Source: Mastigias papua (Eukaryota; Cnidaria; Scyphozoa; Rhizostomeae; Mastigiidae). Taken from it: DNA of 64,000 bases. This document shows positions 12,421-22,689 of the stretch, one piece after another. Both the position numbers and the translations under genes were made by a program. How positions within the stretch are numbered: position 1 is the stretch's first letter; every line of letters starts with the position of its first letter. Where the stretch lies: the NCBI GenBank assembly GCA_964019165.1, contig OZ025271.1, positions 12,875,759 through 12,939,758 on the forward strand, in the 5' to 3' direction. The notes under the pieces are model-generated. The model did not search any database and was not told the DNA's origin. It worked only from the letters and a program-made list of their open reading frames with translations.

Positions 12421-12699
12421 GTACCACGCGTGACATTCACGTTTCACGTGTCATTCTGATTTGAGTAGTTACTCGTAAGCTGTGTTTTTCTGCACAGTTC
12501 ACTGCAATTGCTGATGCTTCATATGCACATGCTCGATAATAACAGTTATAAATATATAGAAATAATTAAACGATTGAAGTATACACAAGTCATACGTGTT
12601 CCATGCATGTCATGTTGATTTGAGTATTTGTTTCGTGATTTCTGTTTTCGATCTTCTCTCTTTTCATCTGTTTTTACCTACAGAGATGGAGTAATTGTT

Positions 12700-14440
12700 T
12701 CCAGTGAATGGTATGTCAATAAATCTGCCCAATGGCAAAGATTAATGGTAAAAATAATATTTAAATAACTTAAAGATCAGAGAATATATAATTGTTAGGT
12801 AAAAGTGATTTGCTTGTAGACATTTTTCCAAAATTGCACTATCGATGGAAAGCTATGCTTTAGTGGGAAGGAATGTTGAAGCATCTCACGAATGTTTTAG
12901 ATAGATTTGTTTACACGTAATCTTATTTTGTCTGGTCAGTCTTTTGGCTTATTTTGCCCGGTGAGTCTTTTGGATTGTTTTTGTGTATGTATAGGTTACG
13001 TTTAGGAAGACAGAGGGGAATGGGTTGAAGCAAGTGAGGAAGTAATTCAATGTGTTGTTCATTTCATTTCATTTAAAACCACAACTACAGTGATAAAGTA
13101 AAAAAGAACAACAACATTTAAAGAGTTAAAGTGCAGATGATAAACTGTTGTTCCAGCAAATAATGACGGTTTAGTAAAGGGTAGAGCGGTGTGTTGAAAA
13201 TATCCTCAAAAATTTTCTACAGTACTTTTTTAGTCTTCATATTTAGTTTTGATTATACCCTGTATTGTTGTTATGGCAACATTTTGCGTCATCAGATCTT
13301 TACAGTTCATTGTTAATACATCTCTATGTTTGAATTACTGATTTTCGCATTTTTGCTTTGGTAGTTTTTCATAGTTGTATGATTTTTCTTATTTTAGTAC
13401 CTATAAATCTGAAACTTTATTAAAACTCTTGATATTCCCCCCTTTTGATGATACACTCTTTTACAATTTTGTTAGATTTGCCCTTAGTACCAAACTCCTG
13501 ACACTAGCCAACATTCACAAACCTCCAGCCTCAAGATCCTCAACCACCAGACTTCCAGAATCTAGCAATACCACAACAAACTACAACCTTTGCAAAACCT
13601 ACAAAAGTGTAAAAGAGCGTGTTCTTTATTCCAAAAGAGGCGATGCTGATTTGAGTCATTATATCGCCAGATTCCCTTGTTAATTGTGTAAAATATTGAG
13701 AGATGCTCACAAGTTGTTTGAGTTCTTTATTGAAAACGTATTAAATCAATTATTATCAATTATTACTGTAAACATGTATCTGAGGCATCTTTAGTTGGGA
13801 GGAAAATTCATGGCATACTACACAATAAGATAAATCTCATATTTTTCAAATTTGTTTTCCTTATCTTTTCATTTTCACATTAGACGCCTGTAGAAAACTT
13901 TAAAGAATGCTCTCTACCCTGTTATAATATGCAGTGTTTCGAATCCTATTGAAGTCTGTTCATTCAATTTGCGCCATGCACATGCTTTTGCAACTAATGC
14001 TTCGTGCATTCCCAAAGGATTGTTTCGTTACCTGCCACTCTTCCTGTAGAAGCATGGTCTGTCGAATGACAAACATCTCCAATTATCCCAGAGATTTACG
14101 AAGGCCTTCTTCAGCATTTTGGCCAATTTTCAACTGCCTATTATTATTTTCAACTGCTTATTGCTGATTATTAATCGTTCATCGAAAGGAGACTGTGGTT
14201 GTTGAAGCTTATACGATGCTTCTTGTGTCTGAGACGGATATGTCAACTGGATATGACATGAAATGCTTAGATTTGCAAGATACAAGAATGAAGTATAGGA
14301 GGTTTACTTATCTGTGTTTCTCATGTCGTCTATAGGCATAATTCCACTGCGTCAGCATTGAAGTGTTTCATCATTGCATTGCAAAGTGTTACAACTTAGC
14401 GTGCATGTTGGAAGGTTGGAAATCTGACCTGAAATGCAGG
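12700..14440. other. No assignable feature
   Basis: No exon I can support. Plus frames at 13,375-13,683 and 13,934-14,167 are open but lack motifs or a joining partner. Confidence 0.45.
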
Positions 14441-14751
14441 AAAATACTGTAAGTATCACATCGAATTTTAAAAGATTCATGTTACAATTTTGCAATTTAT
14501 AGTTGATATTTGTTTTTATGCAATTCTCTATGTTTCCAGCCAGTATTTGAGATGAAGGTTGAGTTTGCCGCCAAGCCTTTGCTACCCCTCCTGCATGAAA
14601 TTTAAAGCAATGTTGTTGCTGAACTCACAGACATTGCAAAAAGAAGTCCTTGTACATAATTAAAGCTACAATTAGCTATAGTAAAGTGTGAACGAATTGT
14701 AATTAGAAAGTGTAGCGTGAATACTTGCCTTCGATTAATTTGATCTCACAG

Positions 14752-14878
14752 AGTAATAGCATGGAGTGATTTCATGACCGATGTCCAAGATGCAAAGGTC
14801 GACAGTGATGTGTGCAAAGCTATTTATACCCTTGCTCGCATTGACCTCTGGGTCTATTGTTTGCAACTGGATGGAACT
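14752..14878 (+). CDS. Penultimate exon of an unidentified plus-strand gene
   Basis: CTCACAG acceptor, 127 nt, then the donor ACT|GTATGTA. The exon takes one base from the upstream codon and then reads openly (AWSDFMTDVQDAKVDSDV..., ending LWVYCLQLDGT) to a phase-0 junction. It fits in frame with the short exon at 15,171. The composition looks like a soluble protein; I do not recognise the family. Upstream, a CCAG acceptor at about 14,538 starts a 22-codon frame (PVFEMKVEFAAKPLLPLLHE) that stops and may be an alternative or decayed exon. Confidence 0.45.
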
Positions 14879-15170
14879 GTATGTACGTATGTATTACAAA
14901 TATTTTGAGATGATTTCTATATGTTATTCAAGTATTCTTAGGGCATAAATTGTTTAATGTTTACTTGCAAGTATTGCATGAATTTATAAATCTATTTTAT
15001 TAACATTTGTTCATATTTCCCGCCTGTTTAATGACAATTCACGAGTTTCTATCCACTTCTCTCTGTCAGTTTTCCCATCTTTAGTTTTATTTCTTTTAAA
15101 AATCTGTTTTGCCGGTAGCATGACTTTCTTAGGCCATGCGTGTTATTACATTAATTTTCTCCAATTTTAG

Positions 15171-15197
15171 GAGATGTTTCATGCAATGAAGATGTGA
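15171..15197 (+). CDS. 3'-terminal coding exon of the same unidentified gene
   Basis: Preceded by the acceptor CCAATTTTAG. Eight codons (EMFHAMKM) and a TGA stop, in phase 0 with the donor at 14,878. No consensus AATAAA follows within 100 bp. Together the two exons give a C-terminus of about 50 residues of unknown family. Confidence 0.4.
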   Translation, partial: EMFHAMKM

Positions 15198-15199
15198 TG

Positions 15200-17830
15200 T
15201 CATTTGCACACAGAGAGAGCACAGATTATGAACAGCCTTTATGAATAACATTTTAGCAACATTTCTATCCTTTAATGACAGATGTGTCTTGTAAACTCAG
15301 CTGTTTTTATGTTGTTGTCTTCTTAATTCCCGGGTCCTCCTCAGGGGGTATATTATTCCATATACATACACACCTTTATAGTCGATCGCACGTATCAGGA
15401 GATTTTTACCAATGCTACGCCCTTGAGATTCGATATGCTTCTTCATGATAATATCCAGAGAGAATAGAGCCCTCAAACGTCAAATTGCTCCTATCGTGGT
15501 TTGTGTCTTGTGATATTCAATTAAAATATATGTTTGTTTGCCCCGTTGTCTATTCAATTGATTATTGCGGCTAATAGACCCAAGGTCATAACCAGAGGCT
15601 GTTCTGTTTTGCATTTCAAAATCCCGTACTGTAAACTGCTCAATTTTCAATTTTACAGAAGTTGCATGGCAAATACACTTCATCCATTTTCATAATTTAC
15701 TGCTTAAAGCTCTCAGCCATCAAATTGCTCTTATATTGTTCGGTCTGTTGTGTTATTGAACTGAAATATAACCTTCCTTGCTCTATTTGCTAATCAATTC
15801 ATAGAAATCGAAGTTGAGAGCATCTTGGCCTAGATCCATAACTAAGAGCTGTTTTCTTTTGGATTTCCAATCCCTTAATGTAAACTGGGTAATTTTGTCT
15901 CTACTACAGAGGATGCATCGTAGATATTATTAATCCTTTTTCATAATTGCACTGCTTTGAGATTGTACAACAGAAAGTCAATGAACTGAATTCGCAATAT
16001 CATCTTTGACAAAATGATAGAATTAACAACTAATTCTTATGATTACTCAAAGGTGAATGAAATGTAACTATTAAATTAATATCTTAAACGAGTTACAAAT
16101 ATGAAAGAAGACGATGTGAAGTCAAATGATTTCTTCATCGTATGATGTATGCAAATTATTTATTATGATAAAGGTATTACATATTTGAAAATGCATTATT
16201 CACTAATAGGATATCTCATAACAAACATGCGCAATACGAAGGGGTATAATTCATGAAAAGTAACTCAATTCAAATGGAAGCGATGCAAACCATTGATTTG
16301 AAAGAGAGGCTATAAACAGTACGAATATTAATGGAACATTAATAAGGATTTCAAAGAGTTCTATAATTGTGTATCTGATAACATTTCACAAATGCAATGA
16401 AATAATCTGAAGACTTGCAAACTATGTAGCATGCTAGCATACCAAATATATACACAATGTATGTATAATTTCCTTCGATTTGGTTAATAGTTCTGCTAGG
16501 AACAATTGAAACATCACGTAATCAATATACTTTATAGTTTGATAACAAGAATTTCAATAGGATCACAAAGAGGATTTTTAGAAAGGTATGAAAACCGCCT
16601 TTTTACAGCTGATTGCTACAAAACTTTGAACTATGAATAGGGGTGATTACTGAAATTTGTAACAAAGGAGGGCTCTCTAGGTGCCGCGTCTTAATTGATT
16701 ATGTCTTTGTTAGGACCACACCCATCTTCTATAGGATGCAAATATGATAGTTTAACTTAATCAAATTAAACAGTGTAATCAACAATTTTAAAGCCTTTGA
16801 CGGAAACACTATCAGTCATCTACACTTTTTAATTGGCGTTTTTGGATTCAACTTATTCAATCATATGGGTTAATAGAAAGCGGGACTCATCACAAGCAAT
16901 AGCTGACAACATGAGAAAGTTCTGGGATTATGACAATGTGACAAATGACATGCATTTCACATCAATATTTTTGAAAACAACACGTTTTAAACTTGTAATG
17001 GACAATAGGGAAACTTTGAAAGACACGATCATTGCAACCCATCTTTGATACAAGGGGGAGGGGGCTCAATCCAAAGCTCTACACCCTGAGCCACCCTTAG
17101 CAATCACTCCAGGCTATTAAACTGAAATCGGAGAATCATAACATTCATGGATGTGTGAACATATTGATGGAGAGAGGATGGCACGTGATCTTACTGCCAA
17201 TTACATTATGTAGTAACCAGGACTTTAAGGTTCTGGAAATATCACGTGTTTTCGTAAAATCAAGAGATTAGGGTGAACGAAAGCTCGTGGCCAAGAGATA
17301 TATGTCGAGATAAACCATGTGCAACTTGTATTGATAAATCTGAAGTGATCGAATTGATTGGAAAAGCCTTGATATGGGAGGGAGTAGTCTTAAGTGGCAT
17401 GAGAATATTTCAAAAAGATACAAGGATGTTGCCACGGATCTTTAAGAATAACCTGTGCATTGAGATTATGAACGTACAACATACTGGTAATGAAAACTCA
17501 TGCTTTCAAAGATCCAACATTTATGTTAATATCATTCCTTGTAAATGAAAGTAGAAGCGAGAAGTACATTAAAGCATAGAATATATCTGAATATACGTAA
17601 ATATAACGGTTAAATGATTTATGAGCGAAATATTTAAATACATGTTCTTTTTACACAAGTCATTATGATTAGAAACAATGGATAAATGTGTGCTAGTTTT
17701 ATGCATGTTGCTCTATTAAATTACTCTGCAAAATGTCCAATTTCTAATGAATTCCAAGGTTCAATTGCAAACCAAATAGTCAACTGTTTTTGAGTTGATA
17801 AATAATGGAATAAAAGTTCACTGTATCATG
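15200..17830. other. Mostly unassigned; two plain open frames on the plus strand
   Basis: Frames at 16,833-17,048 (71 codons) and 17,273-17,548 (91 codons, with an early Cys cluster CRDKPCATC) are longer than average for this AT-rich DNA. Neither has splice context or a motif I recognise. They could be decayed coding DNA or chance. Nothing else is supported here. Confidence 0.3.
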
Positions 17831-17835
17831 TAATT

Positions 17836-17985
17836 CTATCTAAAGCTTAAAAAGTATATATCATAGCACAAAGCATATATGTCAGTTGTTAGTTCCTCAA
17901 GTGGTGCATCACACATGCAACTTCTTGAAGCTTGCAAAGCTCCTGCACAGCCTTTAATTTCCATTCCCAGTAACATTTGAATGTC
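17836..17985 (-). CDS. Possible 3'-terminal coding exon, unidentified
   Basis: On the minus strand a CTTTCAG acceptor is followed by 49 open codons and TAG (DIQMLLGMEIKGCAGALQ... to ...YFLSFR). The start is amphipathic and helical, the rest Cys-rich. It is the last plausible exon on the strand that carries the small exons at 19.6-22.7 kb and may end that transcript. I do not recognise a domain. No AATAAA is visible just downstream. Confidence 0.3.
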   Translation of the reverse strand, partial: DIQMLLGMEIKGCAGALQASRSCMCDAPLEELTTDIYALCYDIYFLSFR

Positions 17986-18520
17986 CTGAAAGGTAGAAAT
18001 TAACCAATATTACAGATGCTTATTACAGATGCTTAAAATATATTACTAGTGAAAACACAACAAACGATTTAAGAGATATCTAAAACTTGCTGACAATTCA
18101 ATTCATCACTTCTATTCAAGTCAATTCTTCAAAATAGCAAAGCATCTTCATGGCCTATTATGAGATCTGAGACAGTAGCAGCGTTGATATACTTCAAAGA
18201 GTCTGATCTTTAATACTGATTTAATACTAAATCGCAACAAACAGGTGAGAACATTAAAATTTGGACAAAAATCAGAGCCAGTTACCAAACATGGACATAA
18301 CAAAGAGAAGTCTTTGAAGTACAACAAACACCATAGGCCTGTCTCTATGAGAACTACCAACCCCTAGGAGTGATGTAAGTATTGAACAGCCCCTAATGTA
18401 ATATAGACGGAGGGCCCCTTGTAAATCAGAACTCAATGAGAGGCTACCTTCCTAAAACACATGAAATGAAACGAAAAGAAGAGTGTTTCTTCATTGGATT
18501 GTTAAAACTTTAACAATAGT

Positions 18521-18700
18521 GAATAGGCGCCAAATGGTCAACCATATAGCCAAATTGGGCACAATGTTCATCCTGTAACGCGAATCTACCCCCATCTAGT
18601 TGCATATTTCGTTTCACATATTGGTCGTTACCAACTGTCTCATACTCTGATGAGGGCAATACGAAAAAAGTGCTTTTGGGATGCTAATGAATGTTCCCAA
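18521..18700 (+). mobile_element. Solo Penelope-like terminal repeat
   Basis: Divergent copy of the right terminal repeat of the element at 52-53 kb. It begins GAATAGGCGCC and carries the same hammerhead-like core CTGATGA...GAAA at 18647-18666. No GIY-YIG coding sequence accompanies it. Confidence 0.6.
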
Positions 18701-19577
18701 AAGACTGTGAATTAAAACTTTATTAAAATATAAACATATATATATATATTTGGGACATCTGAATCTCTAGCTAGTTCCAGCTTCTTATGCTCGTTTTCCT
18801 CTTGCCATCATCAGTTTACTTACGAACTAGTTGACGTCACAAAAAGCAATTGTAAACAACAGAACATCGAGCTAGTTTATTTTTTGGTTACTAAACATCG
18901 ATAAGTTAAACTCTTTTAATGCTTTCCAGACTCCTGAGAACCCTGTAAGCCTGTTAATACTACAATAAGTTTAGAAATAACTGCTTGGCTGACCATTCCT
19001 TGTAATGACAATGGCTGCCGCTTTCTTAAGATTACATGTTTTTTTTCTATATGAAACATTTAGTCTGTTTCCATCCACGTGTCTTTGACACTCATACAAA
19101 TAATCCACTGATTAGTTTTTTGTTGGTAACTTCAGCTGATTGTCTCGCAAACTTACCCAGATAATCAGAGAGAACATTTGTGTACTAGAAGATTAAAACA
19201 TAAATTCAAGAAAAAGTGTGCCAAGTTGAAGATAAGATATAAAGACTATCATACCTCATTTTTCAATGATGTTCGGGGTGATGACGATTAATGATGGGCC
19301 TAAGGAAAGCAAGAGCACGCAGGGTTGTTCATACAAAGATTTAAACTATGTTTACTATGAAAACAGATAAAAAGGAAGAAAATTGAAGTACACTGTGAGT
19401 TCCGCTCAATTTGCTACATAAATATTATCATACATTTTGAGTAGAAATCATAATAAAATGCACAAATATCACTTAAAGCAGAATATTCAATTGAATACAA
19501 CAGCATTACATTCAAATCCCACTCATAATACAATCCTATGTATATATACAATGCTACATCATATGATTTCAACTTAC

Positions 19578-19666
19578 ATCGTGTTGAGATAGTACACTCC
19601 ATTAACAGACTTGAGGAGACACATGTCCATAATAAAACTGAAGTACTAACGTTGAATATGCTGTAT
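19578..19666 (-). pseudogene. Disrupted small exon (family 2)
   Basis: Homologous to the 60-nt exons at 20,378 and 22,610: TTTTCAG acceptor, GTAAG donor and shared internal sequence. It is enlarged to 89 nt by an insertion of about 29 nt, and the ancestral frame meets a TAA. Probably a dead copy. Confidence 0.45.
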
Positions 19667-20002
19667 CTGAAAATGAAGATAAAGCAATATCATACGGAAG
19701 TTTCATAAATACTTAGTCAAATCATATAGTTATTACATTTAATGCACAAATATGAACTATATCATGGTATAAACCATATCTGGGCTGCTCACCAATGAGA
19801 TGTTTGTTGCCAAGCAATGGCAATACTCGAATATGAATTGTAGCTATCATAACAGCATCAATGCACAACAAACATACTGAAATATGTAAGATGTGAATGT
19901 GAAGCCTAGAGAGGGCAGTAATTAGAGGCCATTGCAAATTGCATGTAAAAGGTATTATCTACAAACATTTAATGCCTTTTGCAATCGTGCCAGGAAACTT
20001 AC

Positions 20003-20050
20003 TGTTGAAAATGGAAGAAAAGTGCTTCCAGTGGATGTATGTGTGAGAAG
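20003..20050 (-). CDS. Candidate 48-nt phase-0 exon ending in FLPFST
   Basis: TCTTTTAG acceptor and ACA|GTAAG donor enclose 16 codons (LLTHTSTGSTFLPFST). The end resembles the LPPST end of the exon at 59,229-59,288, so it may belong to the same Pro/Ser/Thr linker family as the exons upstream of the ZU5 gene. A broken copy lies at 21,736. Confidence 0.4.
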
Positions 20051-20377
20051 CTAAAAGACTCTGCATGAGAAACAAGTGAATTATTAAAGAATGAAATAAA
20101 TCAATAACTATTAAACAATAATTATTCACCAATTACTCAACAATTAAGTTAATGGATACAAAATTATACATGCTGTACAATATTATTTTATCCAATGATA
20201 ATTATAAAAACTTGTAAGAATAAACAACAAAACTTGTAAAAAAAGTGCCTACAATTGCTTAGAAGCCACCATTGACTGTAACAGAAAGCTGAATAAAATA
20301 CTTCAAAGGACCAACAATATCCGAGTTGATCTGAGAATACATCACCAAATAGACAATGGTATCTGAATATAACTTAC

Positions 20378-20437
20378 GCTATAATGAGGAGGCATACCAC
20401 AATAATAAATTTGAGATGCTGGCGCTGAAGGATTCAT
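20378..20437 (-). CDS. Candidate 60-nt phase-0 exon (family 2)
   Basis: CTTTTGTAG acceptor and AGC|GTAAG donor enclose exactly 20 open codons (MNPSAPASQIYYCGMPPHYS). It shares P3, S8-Q9-I10 and P16 with the 60-nt exon at 42,620-42,679, and sequence and frame with that at 22,610-22,669. Likely part of a disordered linker. Confidence 0.5.
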
Positions 20438-20491
20438 CTACAAAAGAAGACAGAAAGAATTAAATATATTAGACAGATAGCAAATATCTCA

Positions 20492-20669
20492 TCAATTTAT
20501 TAGATATTCATTAGATTGAACAAATGTTCTATGTAATAAAACTGCATTCATATCACATCTTCTTTTTATTAGAAACAGACATCCTCTATACAGCCTGGAT
20601 GTCTCATAATAGTTTGTCATATCCAGCCTTAGATGTTTCCTAAGTTGATCTCCAAATTCTGGAAATTTC
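20492..20669 (-). CDS. Possible exon, unidentified protein
   Basis: A TTGTTGTAG acceptor leads into 58 open codons and a stop (begins KFPEFGDQLRKHLRLDMT, then NYYETSRLYRGCLFLI). The composition is protein-like (charged helix, then a short hydrophobic run). No clear donor is seen, so either a terminal exon of an isoform or chance. I do not recognise the family. Confidence 0.3.
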
Positions 20670-21191
20670 CTACAACAATAAGGCAACTACGAGAGATAGG
20701 ATCTTTAGCTAAGGATATTTGAGTAATTGATTCGGTTTGTATTTTGATTCTTGTTTACTAAACGTTTCTCACAAAGGCAGATTTTTCACGTTACTATTTG
20801 AAACTCAGCCAGGCAGTGTTTCTTAACTTTTACCTGCTTTGGGAGAAACCAATAGACTTAAACATCCAATGGTCAAATAATACATGAATGTGAGGCACGA
20901 TAGATCTGACACTATTGTTGCAGTCAGTATGGTTAGACCATGGAATAGAGACTATAAAATGATCTTCTGGTGATGCATCTATATATGGGTCAACTGCCAA
21001 TTAGTGTGACTTTGTACATTCCACACTATGACGTAAAAGAGATACCAATTAGACCACAATATGGCAATTATTATATATCATTACAAAGATCTGAACTTCA
21101 TCAACATCTTCGATAAAAATTTCAATCAAAGAAATTTAATGAAAAACATAGTAATAAACAGACACGACAATGCTATATGATTTTGACTTAC

Positions 21192-21247
21192 ATTATATTG
21201 AGAAGATGCACTCATATGATAAATATTGAGATGCTGAATGCTGAATG
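21192..21247 (-). pseudogene. Degenerate small exon (family 2)
   Basis: TTTACAG acceptor and GTAAG donor are kept, but the body is 56 nt and contains a tandem 7-bp duplication (GCTGAAT on the plus strand), so the original frame is lost. It is the counterpart of 19,578 in a segment duplication of about 1.7 kb. Confidence 0.45.
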
Positions 21248-21735
21248 CTGTAAATGAAAATAAGACAAATGAAATCACATGAATACTTCATACTTAGTCG
21301 CATGAAATAGTTGTCAGACATGTGATATACTATACACTTTTACAAAGAGGTAAGTACAGGTGCTACTTTCATAACATCAATTCTGCTTGAGTTGTCATTC
21401 CAAATATTGCCCCTCCCTCACACACATTCTATGCAAATGCAATGTCTTCCATTAGTTATACTGTTTGTACTATTGTAATGTTGTACACCCCAAAACAAAG
21501 TCTTCATTTCTTATGAATCTGACTCATCAACCCAGTCGTATATTTATGCCAATATAACATCATCAATGCACAACAAACATGTACTCTAATATGTTAGGCG
21601 AAAGAAGTTATGGCATAGAAAGTAGAAGAATGTGAGGCCTAGAGAGGACAGTAATGAGATGCAATTGCTGATTTCATGTGAATGGTATTATCTACACATG
21701 ATTAGTGTCTCTGACAACCGGGTAAGCAAATTTAC

Positions 21736-21783
21736 AGTTGAAGATGGAAGATTACAGCCTCAAATGGATGTATGTGTATAAGA
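21736..21783 (-). pseudogene. Broken copy of the 20,003 exon
   Basis: Clearly similar to 20,003-20,050 and flanks, but the acceptor AG is gone, the frame has a stop and the donor is weakened to GTAAAT. Confidence 0.45.
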
Positions 21784-22114
21784 GGTTGAAGAAGTTTGCA
21801 CGAGAGACAAGTAAATCATAAACAGAAAAAAGTTTAAGTGAAGTGAACTCATAACTATCCATCAATACTAGTGGCCTAAAGATGATAATAAAGCTAATAA
21901 ATATGAACCAAGCTGTGATCTATAATACTACCTAATAACATACTAGACAAAACAACATTGAAACCAAATGACAACAGATGCTAAGCATCCATTATTCGAC
22001 TATGACGTCATACAGTGAAGAATCCTCCATGAAAGACCACTACTCCAAATTGGAATACAATTGGAATATTGGAATACATTGCTAAATATACGACACCACG
22101 TGATAACAACTTAC

Positions 22115-22174
22115 GTCATATTGAGAAGGTAGATAACTCTGATAGAACTGAGGTACTTGCGCTAAAGGATGCAT
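22115..22174 (-). pseudogene. 60-nt exon with destroyed acceptor
   Basis: Twenty open codons (MHPLAQVPQFYQSYLPSQYD) and an intact GTAAG donor, aligned base for base with the exon at 22,610. The acceptor TATAG is TATGG here (plus-strand 22,175-22,176). A Penelope-like terminal fragment begins about 20 bp upstream on the sense strand and replaces the intron end. The frame survived while splicing was lost. Confidence 0.55.
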
Positions 22175-22194
22175 CCATAAAACAACACAGTAGC

Positions 22195-22330
22195 AATCAC
22201 ATCTGGCAATATATTTCGGTTCACCTTTTGGTCATCCGACGTTTCATACTCTGACGAGTGTCGGACGAAAAAAGCATTTCAGCATACTAAAAGAATGTTC
22301 CCGCTATTTGTGCTAAAGTAAAGTTCTGTA
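22195..22330 (+). mobile_element. Penelope-like terminal fragment
   Basis: Starts at the CATCTGGC-ATATATTTCGG phrase shared with the 52-53 kb element. It contains the hammerhead-like core CTGACGA...GAAA at 22251-22270 and ends at the TTTGTGCTA-type terminus near 22,310. Truncated at its 5' side. Confidence 0.6.
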
Positions 22331-22609
22331 GTACTAACAGACTTTTAAACAATGAAATCATATAACTCTATATCATACTTGCAACATTGTATAGTATGAA
22401 ATTTATGATAACATTACAAATCTCCTAAACACGAAGTTAAAGCTATATTTGCATTTGCATGTATTACAATTCTAAATGTTGCCCAAACAAATGAATTCTT
22501 TGATCATGTAATATGCACGTGCAAAATAACAACTGTATAGAATACTCTGTCCATGAAATTATGAAACAACATTACAACACAATACAGTTATTATTTCATA
22601 TCAACTTAC

Positions 22610-22669
22610 TTTGTGCTGAGGAAATATACTGCTATGATAGAAATGAAGCGATAATGCTGAAGCATGCAT
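22610..22669 (-). CDS. Candidate 60-nt phase-0 exon (family 2)
   Basis: TTTATAG acceptor and AAA|GTAAGT donor enclose 20 open codons (MHASALSLHFYHSSIFPQHK). On the sense strand a 2.5-kb pyrimidine-rich intron runs straight into its acceptor. Same family as 20,378 and 22,115. Confidence 0.5.
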
Positions 22670-22689
22670 CTATAAAGGAGACAGGAATA

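Noticed and set aside
19240..19300. Minus-strand 45-nt exon-like piece (TTCCTTAG ... GAG|GTATGA)
   Set aside because: All three frames contain a stop before the donor.
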